Notes: generated by a model not told the origin, from the letters alone. A stretch of 64,000 nucleotides of DNA from Microplitis mediator (GCF_029852145.1 NC_079969.1:8618001-8682000), one strand, 5' to 3'; positions 12,808-25,490 are shown, counted from the first letter of the stretch. A program made the numbers and translations.

Positions 12808-15225
12808 ATGAATGTTATCAGTAGTTGGGCATTTTTAGCGACAATCGCTTGTGCTTTTGTTGCACCCGTTTTATCAGAAGGTAAATATAAAATTTTTTGT
12901 TTTTTAGTGACGTGTTTTATTTTTTAAGATTTTGAAAAAAAACTTTTTGAATCTAAAAAGAGTCCGCTTACAGTTTTTTTTTTTTTTTTTTTTAATAGTA
13001 ATTTTTATAGATATTGACATTGATCAAGGCCAAGTAAAACCTGTTTAATCATTCAATAAATATATAAAAACGTGACTTACAATGGGGACAATAAAGTGAT
13101 TTAAAGATAAAGATAAAGGTGTAAGGTCGTTACTGTAAAAATAGTCGCGGTATTAATTTAAATATTAACAAACTAAAAACACGCGAGTCGCGAGACTTTC
13201 ACCTGTTTTATGATGAACAGTAGATGCACTGGGCACGAGTTTAAATAATGTAAGAAAGTGAGATGCTTTGTGGCGAAGTTTAAAATTTTTCCACGTTTAT
13301 TTCTATTTCTGTTGCGAGATTATTTTATTACGGAGTAATTGTGTTGTTTGGATAATGACGGGCTTAAGCTATAAATGATGATGCGAATCAGTGAAAGTAG
13401 TAAGCACTAGTTTAACTAATATTACTTTTTATTTGCAGCACCATTGGGTGGCTATTTGCCTCCGTCCACGAGCTATGGAACTCCGAATTTGGGTGGAGGG
13501 ATTGGGGGAGGTACTGGGGGTGGTCAAGGATTTGGAGGTAAACCAGCGGGTACTTATGGGCCACCACCAACGGGCTCAGGTGGAAATGCATTAGTACCGA
13601 CGATCCAGTATGGTGCACCTTCGGGAGGTAACTCATTTGGTGGAGGTTCTGCTGGAGGAAATAGTTTTGGTGGACAAGCACCATCAAGCCAGTATGGAGC
13701 ACCATCTGCTGGAGGCAACAGCTTCGGAGGTCAGGCACCATCAAGTCAGTACGGAGCACCATCTGCTGGGGGTAGTGGTTTTGGAAGCCAAGGATCTGGT
13801 GGATTCTCTTCTGGTGGATCATCATTTGGTGGGTCTGGTTCAAGACCTTCAACCCAATATGGAGCACCATCTGCTGGAGGTAGTGGTTTTGGAAGCCAAG
13901 GATCTGGTGGGTACTCGTCTGGTGGATCTGGTTCAAGACCTTCAACCCAATACGGAGCACCATCTGCTGGGGGCAGTGGTTTCGGAAGCCAAGGATCTGG
14001 TGGATACTCATCTGGTGGAAACGGTGGATACTCATCTGGTGGATCTGGTTCCAGGCCTTCAACCCAATACGGAGCACCATCTGCTGGGGGTAGTGGTTTC
14101 GGCAGCCAGGGATCTGGTGGACAATTCGGTGGATCTGGTTCAAGGCCTTCAACTCAATATGGAGCACCATCTGGTGGAAACGGTGGATACTCATCAGGTG
14201 GATCTGGTTCAAGACCTTCAACTCAATACGGAGCACCATCTGGCGGAAACGGTGGATTCTCCTCCGGTGGAAATGGTGGATACTCATCCGGTGGAAACGG
14301 TGGATACTCATCTGGCGGATCTGGTTCAAGACCTTCCACCCAATACGGAGCACCATCTGGTGGAAACGGTGGATACTCATCTGGTGGATCTGGTTCAAGA
14401 CCTTCAACTCAATACGGTGCACCATCTGGTGGAAATGGTGGATTCTCATCCGGTGGAAACGGTGGATACCAATCTGGTGGATCTGGTTCAAGACCAACAA
14501 CACAATACGGTGCACCATCTGGTGGAAACGGTGGATACTCATCTGGTGGATCTGGGTCAAGGCCTTCAACTCAATACGGTGCACCATCTGGTGGAAACAG
14601 TGGATTCTCATCTGGGGGAAGCGGTGGATACTCATCTGGTGGATCTGGTTCAAGGCCTTCAACCCAATACGGAGCACCATCCGGTGGAAACGGTGGATTC
14701 TCATCCGGTGGAAACGGTGGATACCAATCTGGTGGATCTGGTTCAAGACCGACAACACAATACGGAGCACCATCAAACAACGGATTCCAAGGTAACAGTG
14801 GTGGCAACGGGGGATACAGCAGCGGCCGGCCTTCATCGACCTACGGTGCACCTTCAACTGGATTCGGAAGTTCAGGATCAAATAGTTTCAGTGGTTCTTC
14901 AAGTGGCTTTGGTGGTTCTTCCAGTAGCTTCGGTGGTTCTTCCAGTAGCTTTGGTGGTTCTTCCAGGCCTTCATCATCTTACGGTGCTCCTTCAAGCTTT
15001 GGCGGGTAAGTTTCAACTCTTTTTCAATAGCAAAAAATTAAAAGAAATTAACTCAAACAGCAATAAAATTTAAAAAATATCTTAACTGTTATCAGACAAA
15101 GCGGGTTCGGCGGCGGCGCTCAATCTGGTGGATTCCAAGCCCCTTCCAGACCATCATCAAGCTACGGAGCGCCATCAGCTGGTGGACAACAGCAATACGC
15201 CAGCAATGGGGGTTATCAGTACTAA
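12808..15225 (+). CDS. resilin-like elastic cuticle protein (YGAPS repeats), 3 exons
   Basis: Exons 12808-12880, 13439-15005 and 15096-15225 join in phase to give 589 residues. Exon 1 encodes the start methionine and a hydrophobic signal peptide (to about residue 24), as expected for a secreted protein. The mature chain opens with a YLPPSTSYGTP segment. It then carries about 17 copies of a (S/T)xYGAPS motif, separated by glycine/serine blocks such as SGGNGGYSSGGSGSRP. YGAP-type repeats of this kind are the elastomeric sequence of insect pro-resilins, where tyrosines are cross-linked in rubber-like cuticle. No Rebers-Riddiford chitin-binding domain is seen, unlike canonical pro-resilin, so attachment to chitin would have to be indirect. 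Introns are 558 and 90 bp. The repeats keep two other frames open over the same DNA; those are not genes. The elastic role is inferred from composition. Confidence 0.88.
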
Positions 15226-15498
15226 TAATTGAACGTGATAACGTCGAGAATAAATCACGAGCCATGATTCTACTCAAATCAACCTCACCCACAAACCCAC
15301 AAGATATGGTCGCCTACTCACTATCCTTCATGCGTAATCCACTTCTCGAGTCATCATCAAACAAAAATATCAAAATGACCATGTAATTTTATGTTATTAT
15401 TCTTATACATTTATACATTTGTAAATTATATCAATTGACTCGAGTGTAAGAAAATATGGATCATCCATTTTTATTTATTTTGTAAAGAAGCTTTTTAT

Positions 15499-15512
15499 AC
15501 TAATAAAATTGC
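15499..15512 (+). terminator. polyadenylation signal, resilin-like gene
   Basis: A CTAATAAAATTGC context carries AATAAA about 275 bp after the stop codon. An earlier AATAAA also occurs near 15,250. Either could be used. Confidence 0.45.
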
Positions 15513-15529
15513 TATAAATAATATTGGCC

Positions 15530-15770
15530 TTTTTATTTCGGGGATGGGACGAAGAGAAGGAAGAAGAGCGGAAGTGAGGAATAGGGTGGGAGGGGGGGGC
15601 AAGAGCAGAGGGCAAGGGGAAAGAAGAAAATTGATAGAACGGAAAACGGATAAGGTTACTCGGGTGAGTGTGGGACGGTAACTGTGTTTAGTTTTAGAGT
15701 TTGACGAGCCGGACGGTCGATTTATCGATTGGACGTGCACGAATACCGGGGACACATGAATAAATAAGAG
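15530..15770. other. purine-rich, GC-elevated tract
   Basis: The + strand is strongly G/A-biased (GAAGGAAGAAGAGCGG, GGGAGGGGGGGG) before returning to mixed sequence. The minus-strand frame at 15495-15755 only mirrors this bias. No gene is seen. Confidence 0.55.
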
Positions 15771-16109
15771 CTCTTTTCTATTTTATACCGTAATCTTCAG
15801 ACTAAAAACGACAACAAAACCTACTCCAAATGTTAATCTATAATTTATGGCCTTCATTAAATATATATATTCATATATATTAGTTTTTTTTCATGTTCAT
15901 TGATTGTAATCTTTAAGAAATTTATAGCGTTTAGGATTCTTTTATTTATCATGGACTACAATATTTTTGATTTTATTAATTATTCATAGTTGTAGGGCAT
16001 AGAATTCCTTACAAATAAGGCCTGAATAAATGGTTATAATTTTTTAAAGCTGTAGTTAATAGATTATATTTCATCTCCAAATGAAATTTTAAAATAATTC
16101 AGTCAAGTG

Positions 16110-16540
16110 TCTGTAGCTTCTAAAATATCACTTTTATCAATTCGCGGCATAGGACCTTTTTTACAGAGCATTGAATTCTCTAAAAGAAAGTCCTCAGCCA
16201 AAAATTAGCAACTTCAATATTTAAATAATTATATAACCAATCAGTTACAAAAATTCTCTGACAAACGAAAAAATTTATTTGATCACCTGTAACTTCTAAA
16301 ATATCACTCTTATCAATTCGCGGCATAGGACCTTTTTTACAGAGCATTGAATTCTCTGAAAGAAAGTCCTCAGTCAAAAAATAGCAGCTTTAATATTTAA
16401 ATAATTATAACCAATCAATTATAAGAAATTCTCTGAAAAATGAAAAACGATCAAATGATCGCCTGTAACTGCAAAAATATCACTCTTATCAATTCGCGGT
16501 ATAGGGCCTTTTTTTTTTCCACTAAATTTCCTGCAAAAAA
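16110..16540. repeat. TATCAATTCGCGG tandem repeat, ~175-bp unit
   Basis: Three successive copies of a unit start near 16,120, 16,292 and 16,466. Each has a GTAACT(T)CTAAAATATCAC lead, TATCAATTCGCGG, then AGGACCTTTTTTACAGAGC and an AGAAAGTCCTCA close. The unit belongs to the same family as 11.64-11.96 kb and 42.68-43.15 kb. The minus frame 16180-16377 is part of the repeat. Confidence 0.8.
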
Positions 16541-17142
16541 TCTTCACAAAAAAAAATCATGTCTCCATTACTTTACGAGTTACAGCTAAAAATCGTTAGA
16601 CCTGTATCCTCTTGAAAACTTACCTGCCCAAAAACTTCTCTGTCTTAGAAAGTCAACATAAATACTTACAAAAAAAAAATAATCAATGTCTTTATTAAAC
16701 TGACTATATATATAATAGAAAAAAAATATTAAAATTTTTTCCACACCATTTTATTTATTTTTTAAACATTTACAATTCTAATCATTCATTCTTAATTACA
16801 CAGATTTTTTAAATATTTTATTAATTAAATATACATATAATGCCGTATTTTTTTTTACCTCATTTGTTTGTTATATTACAGCGCCTTTTATAATTAATGG
16901 AATACAGGTGGTTTATTTATTATTACAATTATCATTAAATTACTTTCATTAAACTTTTGTCCAGCCATACTTTACACCTCTACCTACCTCAATTATTTAT
17001 ATTTCTGTTCATATATTAATATACATAGATATGTGATATGTATATGCATACTTCTATATAAATGACATATATATCTGATATGTATACGTATATACTCCAA
17101 CTTTCGCATCCAATACTACAGTAAATGCTAACAAAAGCATTT

Positions 17143-17182
<40 letters not shown>

Positions 17183-17637
17183 TTAAATTTTTTTAAATTT
17201 TTCTCTTTTTTCGATGAACATTATTGAAGCATTCTTACCTCATTACATTACATTTATAAATTAACCTTTTTTTTTTTTCATTAAAAATAAATTTTTTTTT
17301 TTTTTATTTGAAATTTAAATTTAAGTGGCAATACAATGATATGTATAAGTTTCCATTATTACATTGTTAATTCACACATGTAACTAGTGATATGTTTGTT
17401 AAATATATACGAGGGGTAAATTGAGACACTATAGAAATTTTTAGGGTAAAATGGGATTATTTATTTGAAAACGGCCATTGCATAATTAACAGAAATTTTT
17501 TTTTTATTGCACATGAGGGAAGTTGGTCAGGGTAAAAATTGTCATTTGAAAATGAATAGTTTTGAAAAAGATAAAATTTTTTTTTTATTTCGTTTCTGAA
17601 CTTCATAAATTTTATTTAGTGTCTCAATTGACCCTTG

Positions 17638-17686
<49 letters not shown>

Positions 17687-19080
17687 TATATATATAAAGC
17701 TTAAAATTACTACAGCACCAAAAAAAACATTTACACATTTTTTTTTCTCTTAATAATTTTCTAAAATTAATATTTTTTTTTTTTATTATTTAGATAAATA
17801 ATGAATACTATTTATTATAAATATTTTTATATATATATACTTTGGGATTTACTGTCGCGCGTTAAAATATAATTCCAAGTCCTTAGCATTAAGATGAATA
17901 AAATACTTTTTTTTTAATTTTTTAACTTAAAAATTTAAGTTCTATTCTTTTAATTATAAATCATAATTTAATTAAACTTATTAATAATTACTATTGTTCT
18001 AAAAAATAACTATAAAAAGTTCATTAAACCTCATTATGTCTTAATATAATTGAAGTTACACAAATTAATACTTCCGGTTATTGAAATAATTCTTCCTTAT
18101 TCGCGGAACTTCTAACGAAAAAAAAATTACAACAAAAAATTAACAATCTAGTAACAGCAGTATTAAAATCAACAGTCAAAACTTTCTCATACTTTAATAA
18201 CAATAACGTCGTACACTTTTACAATCCCCCTCCCCCTCCCGTAACTTGCCATCAAGTTCTTTTCCCCTCAGCCCTCCCTCTTATAATTAAATTACATCCG
18301 CTCAGATAAATTATTTTATGCATTTATACCAACAATTTAACCCTCTATCAATTTCCCATAAACTCAATTTATTTATTTATTTAATTATTTATTTATTATT
18401 ATTAATATATACCGTGAAGTAATGATTAAATAAAAGTAACAAGGATGAAGGTAACAACGATGACTTTACACTATTTTTATTAATTATTTTTAAATAATTT
18501 TACTATTTGGGAGTCTTGTCATTTTTTTTTTTTTTTTTTTAATTAAATTTTTCCATATTGTAAAACAGTTGCATATATATTTATACTTTCATTTATTTTT
18601 ATATATATTTTTTTTTAATTATATACATAAATGCTCGTAAGGTACGCGTACACAAAGACTGATACCGGTCAGTCACATATATATATATTTTTTTTTTATT
18701 TATTATTGAATTTTTTTTTAACTATGTTGGCTTCATTTCTGCAACCTGCGGATTCGTTATACATTTATATATATATATATATATTTTTTTTTTCTTAATT
18801 AATCTTGTAATATACTATATGATAAACACAACTTAAATATATGCAGATTGATCTGTTTATTATTATTGCTATTATTATTACTATTATTATTAATTTTTTA
18901 TTGTATTTTGTGCTGGACAAACGATAATATATTTTATTTTATCCGTGCAAAGCAATTGGATAACGGGAAGAACGATTGATTGCGATACGAAAGCTTCCAA
19001 TTTATTATTCATTTTTATTTAAATCTAGTTACTAAAACACGTTTGTCGTTATCGTACGGTGATATTGGCATTACATTTGA
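16540..19080. other. gene-free AT-rich stretch with poly-T and TA tracts
   Basis: Long poly-T occurs near 17,147-17,180, a (TA)n run near 17,641-17,682, and several shorter TA and T tracts lie between 17.7 and 18.9 kb. It is downstream of both flanking genes (convergent orientation). No coding exon is seen; part may be 3' untranslated sequence of the choline transporter. Confidence 0.5.
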
Positions 19081-19084
19081 AAAA

Positions 19085-19815
19085 AATCAGATATCAGTTG
19101 GATTTTAAATCTAGATCTGATGAATTTTTAACTTAATTTGAGCAAAGACATTTTTAAAGTGGCTGAAAGATTATTAGATCTGAAATTGGAGAAAAACTAA
19201 AAATAATTCGATCTGACATCTAATTAATTGGATCTGAATTTTCGATCTAATTCGAATTTTAAGTAAATAATAGATAATTTTAGTAAAAAGACAATACTGG
19301 GCTTGAAAAAAATAATTTGATCTGAAAATTAATATTAGATCTTGACACTAGATCTAATTAAAGATCAGTAAGTAAAAATATATTTATGTAATTCAAATAG
19401 ATCTGATGCACAGTTTAATTTAATTAGATCTAAACTACGATCCAATTTAATTAGATCTAAACTACGATCCAATTTCATTAAATGAATTTTAAAATAACAA
19501 TAAATTTTCTTTAAAAAATTTAATTAGATCTAAAACTTAATTAATTAGATCTAGATATCAGATCTAATTCCATTAAATCAAATCTATTAAAGATGTTCTT
19601 TAATCCAATGAAATTCAATCAGATGTAAAATTTAATATCAGATATAAATTTCATTTTATAAAACCAACATTTCAGATCCATTAAAAATTAATCAGATCTA
19701 ATCTTTTCCAAAACAAATTTTTCAAACTTTTCTGTCTCTACCCTTTTAAAAAACTTTACCATCCAATTAGATCCAACCACAATCTGATTTTTTCTACTGT
19801 CATAATTAGATCATC
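19085..19815. repeat. cluster of AGATCTRA words
   Basis: Words such as TTAGATCTAA, AGATCTGA and ATCAGATCTAATT recur about every 20-50 bp over 730 bp, including a short direct duplication of AATTAGATCTAAACTACGAT near 19,425-19,470. There is no coding potential. It looks like a decayed short-period array. Confidence 0.6.
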
Positions 19816-20364
19816 TGACATTTACACCAAAGTCATCTAATAAAACTAATATATATACAATAATAATAGTAATAATAATAATAACAGTATATCAATATTT
19901 CGTGTCTTTGTGTAATAAATATATTTCCATATATTTATATATATATATATATATTTTTTTTTTTTATAATTATATAATATATAGTAATTACTTAAATATA
20001 TATCTCAAAAAATAAAACAACTAGGCCTAAAAGGTAATGCGGTGTTCCTAACAAATTACATACGTCAGAGAGTCATCCCAAAATGGCGACCGTAACGTCG
20101 CGAGAAATGGATCCCAGTCCCGATTGTACAACTGAAGCCAGCCCTACCCTTTTTTGCTGATACAAGCCGACTTCAGTTGATACACTCACGACTGGCGACA
20201 TCTCTAACCGTACATTGAAACTAAAAAATGTTTTTAACCTCATAAACTCAGATAATTATTAAACAAAATGACTTATATATTAATTAATAACTTAATGAAC
20301 AACCGCATCACCAAAGTTATTGTTGGTCACAGCTTGTGATCATGGAACCAATGATAGACATAAC

Positions 20365-23300
20365 CTAGAAGGCAGTATTCGACTGCAGCTGACGTATATT
20401 AGCATTGTGTGGAACAGTATGACCAATAGCAGCACCACCCCCACCTCCGGTGGAACTGCTACCAATGCTGCCAACAGCAGAATTCAAAAGCCCATGAGAT
20501 TCTGGTTCCATGTCATAGTCCGGCTCGAGTGCTGGATTAACTCGGCCGTTAGATTCATCTTTGCTGCCATATAATTTACCCGTACCGGCAGCCAGAACTG
20601 CCATTTGTTCACCTTCGGCAGGATCTGGCCCGACGCGTTCAACGTCTTCGGGAATGTTAACTACGCAGCGGAATACGTCATAACCGGGTGCTAATCGCCC
20701 AGTTAAAAATACGTATTGTGTTCCCCAGGAAACACCGATAAGTGTTATTAATGATATCAACATGGCCATTGTGCGGAATGGAAACATCTGGACCTGGTTC
20801 ACTGGATCGTAGCCTGGATAGTGGATCAAAGCTGGCAGACCTAGCATTGCTTCACCCCCGGTTAAACGTACTAGAAAGGCTATTATGTAGGCTGATAGAC
20901 TGCCGTAGGTGTTGCAGTAGTCTTTAAAATGGACTACCATCAACAATTGGGGGAAGAGGATTACGTAGACCAAGTCTGAGCACATTGACCACAGACCGTA
21001 GATTGATGGTATCGTTAATGCCATTATGGTGCTAAGTACGCCAACAATTGCTATTCCGACTCTCATTACCCAGATTATTTCCATTTCTGATGCCTGGTTT
21101 TTGGGAACAAGCTATTGTAGTTCCAGGGATCATTAAACCCCTATTGGGACAAGATGGACCGCCATAGAAGTTATTGTCAATTTTTTTAAGATTCCGGCTT
21201 AATTATTGAATTTACATGAAAATTGACAGATACCTTTTTTGAAGACAATTCAATTTGGAACAAAATTGTACTCATTGTTTTTTGTCGTAAGTAGAATAGT
21301 TGAGCCATAATTTCAATTTAAAGTTTTATGAAATTTTAATGTGATAATTGCTGTGCAAATTTTGATATAGATTACTTCAAATACATATTCCGGATAAAGT
21401 TATGGACTTATGAAAAAATTTATAAGGACTATTTTTGTAAAGAATTAAATTTTCTATAAAATTGTTCATATGCATTTTTTATGTATCTTTGATATTTTAA
21501 GCGGAATTGAAATTCAAAAATTTATAATCAATAATTCTGCATGTCGCGATTAGTAAATAGTTGAAATACCGAATTATTGACTCGAAAAGTATCAAGAGCA
21601 GAGTGGCGCAGTGGAAGCGTGCTGGGCCCATAACCCAGAGGTCCGTGGATCGAAACCACGCTCTGCTAACAATTATTTTTTTCGATGAAATAAAAAAAAA
21701 TGGTAAGCTCAGAACGACTTTTTTTTAATTGCCGACAATAAAAATGAATAATTTAATATTTTTTTGACCCAATGCCCTTGGCTTAAGACGGTCCATCTCA
21801 CCCCGATGGTAAAATCAATATATATAAAATAACTTACCCGTTGACGGAATATCAGCTTGTAAACATTGCGTGCGAACATGGAACTGGCTGACAAAATACT
21901 GCTGTCAGCTGATGACATGACGGCAGCTGATACGGCGCCCAATCCAAAGAATGAGACGAAATCGGGGGTCAGATACTGCAGTACCATGGGTAAGATCATG
22001 CTGGTTTCTCCAGGGCCCAGTGGATACGGACCGCGATAGGCAGTTTCGTTCCATGCTGAAGAAGTGAAAATAACCCCAAGCTTTATTGATGATACTGGAG
22101 CTTAAATTAGTTACGGATGCGTTGGTGTGTTTACGTTAGCTATTGAGCCGCATTAACTGCGCACCCTTACATGAAGACGGTAAAAAACATTCAAACACAT
22201 GTCGGAATCCCACGGTATTGTATTCAAAGCCGTCACCCCCTTTAGCAAAAGTACGACCCCTAGGCTGAAAGTTTTAGCCTCCAAAGTACCCGTGGGTTGT
22301 TGAATCCCAGTGTCTATCTTTGTCTTATCAACATTGTAAACCACCAGCCTTACCAAATGTCAAGTAGCCTGCGCCGTATCGAGTTTTTTTTAGCGTGGGC
22401 TGGTTATGTTGGTTTTGGGGTGGCTAAGAGGGGAAAATAAATTCCGTTTCTCTCTGGCACAAACGGGAACTAATTTAATCCCCTAAGGCTACGTGGGACT
22501 GTTGAAGCGAGACAAAAACCCACTTTTACTACCCCCTACCCCCTTTGTCATTTGATAAAATACATAAATGTTTAACGGAATTGTTTTTTAATAATCTCGA
22601 AAAAACATGGCTACAAAATTGGCTGTTGGAAAATTTACTTTTCATTTAAATTCCACGGAAACTTTTGAGTTTATAAAGAAACTTCTGAAGACTTTTTTGT
22701 AGCGAATTTAATTTACTACAAAATCATTCATTACCATTTTTATTGTATTTTTGATAGTTTAGCCATAATATCAATTTAAAGTCCGAGAACATAAAAATTT
22801 CCCATGAACTATAAAACGTTTCGATTATTTACTTCAAATTAAAATTCTATCGAAACTATTGAAGTTATCGAAGAATCGATTGGATCCTTTTTTGTAGGCA
22901 GTTAAATTTTGCATAAAATCGATCCTTTGCAACTTTTACGTATCTCTAATAGTTTAGTCATAATTTTGATTTAAAAGTAAACGATATCATCGAACGGTAA
23001 AAAAACCATCAGCTGATTAAAAAAAAAATACTTACGGGTTCCTTTGGCAATGGCGCCAATTATGACAGGTGGTATTGCCATAAGAATGCAACCAGCTGCA
23101 GCAACATAACTCAGCAATTGCGCCCGTCCCGCTGTCTTGGAGGACAAGACCCGTTGGAAATAAACTTGCCAAGGAATGCCTCCGAAAATAAGAAGCAACC
23201 CGTAGTCAAGATACGACCAGTACTCTTCAGAAGGGATTTTGCCAATCCAATCTACTTCCAAAGAATCGAGTGGCTGTACCAGGGGATTCATCCACGCAAA

Positions 23301-24218
23301 GGGAATACACATCCACTGTTAACAAAAACCAGGAAACTCTTTTATGAAGCTAAAAGTTATTGAAGGGAAGTTTGTGGGTTTTCTTTAGGGGAACACATGC
23401 TCATTTACGGATCATTATCCACAAATTCTTACGGTTTCCTATGGAATTATAAGCTGGATAATCTCTGGCTCAATGACGCAATGTCCCATTCGATTGATTT
23501 TATTCTTTGGTTAGCGTAATATATATGTAAAATTGATATTTTAATAAATTACCAGTCCAATGAAGATGCAGAAAAGCTGAATTACATCTGTGTATGCCAC
23601 AGCATAAAGCCCGCCGAATAGTGTGTAAAATACAGCGATGCATGCGCTAAATATTATCGAGTGACTGTGTTCCATGTCAATGATGACGGCTATAGTGGCG
23701 CCCAATGCGGCGAGAATTCCAGCCGCCCAGAACACTTCACCACAAAGAGCTGGTAAAAATAGTAATCCACCCATTCGTTCGCCAAAGGCATCTTGAAGTG
23801 GATCTAACATCGTGATGTACCCCTGCTGTCGCATTTTATTAGCAAAGAAAATTCCACCTGTAAAATATTAAAGGTTACTTTTATAAACCGGGCGCTTGCC
23901 CAATCGGCATCGGGTGGCTGTATTGATTTGCCGATGGTAATTACCGAAAACAAGACTAAGAGCGTAGCCGAAGGGCGCTTGACACCAAACCAAGCCCCTG
24001 GTATAAACCATTTCCGCAGTTCCATTGATGTAACCTCCGCCGACCCATGTTGCTGTCATGGTAAATATGCCGACGAAGAGGCCGATCGATCGGCCAGCAA
24101 GCATAACTTCTTCTTCGGAATCATTTCCAGCTTCCTTCTTACGGGCTGCCCATATTCCGACGCCCAAAATTAGGACGTAGAATAGACCAATTGATACAAC
24201 ACCGGCTACGTTAATCAT
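20365..24218 (-). CDS. CHT1: high-affinity choline transporter 1 (SLC5A7 family), 5 coding exons
   Basis: Coding exons in gene order are 24218-23945, 23857-23553, 23315-23036, 22055-21838 and 21093-20365. All junctions are GT-AG and in phase, giving 601 residues, a usual CHT1 length. The protein is a sodium/chloride-coupled choline symporter of the SLC5 (SSF) family, which reloads cholinergic nerve terminals with choline for acetylcholine synthesis. Supporting segments are the start MINVAGVVSIGLFYVLILGV, the first-loop AGRSIGLFVGIFTMTATWVG, QLFCIFIGL joined to WMCIPFAW across an intron, SSADSSILSASSMFARNVYK in the SLC5 core, and MRVGIAIVGVLSTIMAL in a late membrane helix. Many hydrophobic helices are evident, with a long hydrophilic C-terminal tail ending in a Ser/Gly-rich segment. 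The methionine at 24218 matches the conserved family start; the open frame upstream has no Met. The last intron carries an initiator tRNA on the opposite strand. Confidence 0.95.
21597..21668 (+). tRNA. initiator tRNA-Met (CAT)
   Basis: This 72-nt cloverleaf has a paired acceptor stem (AGCAGAG with CTCTGCT) and a D-arm segment GGCGCAGTGGAAGC. The anticodon stem has three G-C pairs (GGGCCCATAACCC) around CAT. The T-arm is GTGG-ATCGAAA-CCAC, with A instead of T at the loop start. A1:U72, the GGG/CCC anticodon stem and the A54 T-loop are hallmarks of eukaryotic initiator tRNA. A T-run suited to Pol III termination follows within about 10 nt. It sits antisense inside the last intron of the choline transporter gene. 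Confidence 0.95.
22130..22560. other. intronic non-coding block in the choline transporter gene
   Basis: This is a less AT-rich stretch inside the third coding intron (22056-23035). No exon in phase with the transporter is seen. The minus frame 22153-22356 lacks homology or splice support. The flank from about 22,690 to 22,980 carries two copies of the dispersed ~190-bp repeat with the GTAGGCAGTTAAATTTTGCA-like word. Confidence 0.4.
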
Positions 24219-24309
24219 CTTGGGTTGTGATAAATCAATGGGTGTTAATTCAAAATCACGGTATCGTAGGTCCGAGAGGTTTGCGACACGATTTGGTGCG
24301 TTTGGAAAC
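24219..24309 (-). other. 5' untranslated part of the first coding exon, choline transporter
   Basis: An acceptor-like TTAATTAAAG lies immediately before 24309 on the minus strand, and the reading frame from there to the start codon is open but contains no methionine. This suggests an upstream leader exon is spliced here. Confidence 0.5.
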
Positions 24310-24391
24310 CTTTAATTAAAAAATTTGTTAGTGGGTATGTAGGGGCTGCATTTTTCGGGATGATCAAGGGAACGGGGTTGAGTTTAGTTAC

Positions 24392-24725
24392 CTCGTAAGA
24401 CCCCGTGGGGTACAGTCACGCAACAGCGGGGGACAACCTCACACCGACGAAGGTGGCATATGGTCCAGCATGCGGTCCTTCAAGATGACAGCGGGTGATG
24501 CGCCAGCAGATGAAGATGCAACCGGCGGACTCAAATTATTCGGGGGACAGCAGTCACCCCACCGTAGCGAGGTCTTCTGGGAGGGGCTATTCCTTGTCCT
24601 AAACGCGAGGCCGCCCATGGGCGCTGATGGCCATTGATTTTCGCCCAACTTATTGGACCCGCTTCTACCGCGACTCGACGATTTATTTATTATTTTATTT
24701 GATAAACTTACTGACAACAACCTGG
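24392..24725 (-). other. candidate GC-rich 5' leader exon of the choline transporter
   Basis: A markedly GC-rich block ends at a GAG|GTAACT donor (exon end 24392), about 80 bp upstream of the acceptor at 24309. Composition contrasts sharply with the surrounding intron and intergenic DNA. It carries an upstream ORF of 93 codons (24720-24439) that cannot fuse in frame to the transporter. Whether this is leader exon or unrelated DNA needs transcript evidence; the 5' boundary is not determined. Confidence 0.4.
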
Positions 24726-25079
24726 TTCTCTGTCAACAATTCATTAATCTAATAAGACCTAATCAATCTAATTTGGTAAAACGTCTTCACAGACAGGAAT
24801 AAACCGTCGGATGATTGATCACCGAATCAGGCTCTAAGGATTCTCAAGACCCTGACTAAGGAAACGGGGTAAAAATTAATAGATTTACTTACTTGTCAAC
24901 CAGGTAGCGACAAAATTTTTTTGATCACGAAGCCGCGACGACCATAGACATCACAATCACCAATCAGATCCTACTTTTTTTTCGACATTTTAACGCTTCT
25001 TTCATCTCACAAATAATAAACTTAGAGTTTATTTTACTTTTCGCACAATTTTTAACAACGTTATTGTAACTTATTTCAA

Positions 25080-25490
25080 CATAAATTTGAATATTTTGAA
25101 TCCGTGATCATCGCCGGTCGTCGGAGCGACGTGATTTTTAGATGACTAACGTCGCGGCGACCTCCCCGCACTGAAGGCACTTGATGTTACGTAGGTACGA
25201 AATCTAGCTGATCCTACTCCTACGTATAGTGGCTCCTCTTCCACGGTATGATAGGGGAAAATACCTTGGACAGGGGTACTATCGATTTTGTGATGCTCCC
25301 CACTCAAGACGACTGATAACTTTACCCCTACGGCATCATCCCCACTTCTAATTCAACTCCACGGTTGTGACGTCACTAGCTCGGGGGTGCGTCCTCGATA
25401 GTTATCCCCTCTCTGGAGGTCGTCCAGGACCTGGACAAAACAGTTGAACGTAGGCGTGGACTCGAGACGGTTTTTATCTTTTTGTAAAGG
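25080..25490. promoter_or_regulatory. candidate upstream regulatory region of the choline transporter
   Basis: A non-repetitive, CpG-bearing block lies upstream of the transporter, with GGTCGTCGGAGCGACGTG and a CCACGGTTGTGACGTCACTA segment that includes a CRE-like TGACGTCA. It has no coding support on either strand. The function is inferred from position and composition only. Confidence 0.35.

Noticed and set aside
13412..14881. 489-codon open frame on the minus strand
   Set aside because: It is antisense to the resilin-like repeat and its protein is only the mirror of that repeat (HQM/RIH periodicity). No start context, splice sites or plausible fold.
13610..15073. 487-codon open frame in another + frame
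   Set aside because: A shadow of the same repeat; it runs past the real donor at 15,006 into the intron.
15495..15755. 86-codon minus frame
   Set aside because: It arises from a purine-rich tract; no splice or domain support.
24439..24720. 93-codon frame as a separate protein gene
   Set aside because: It lies in a probable leader exon of the choline transporter and shows no domain; kept only as a possible upstream ORF.
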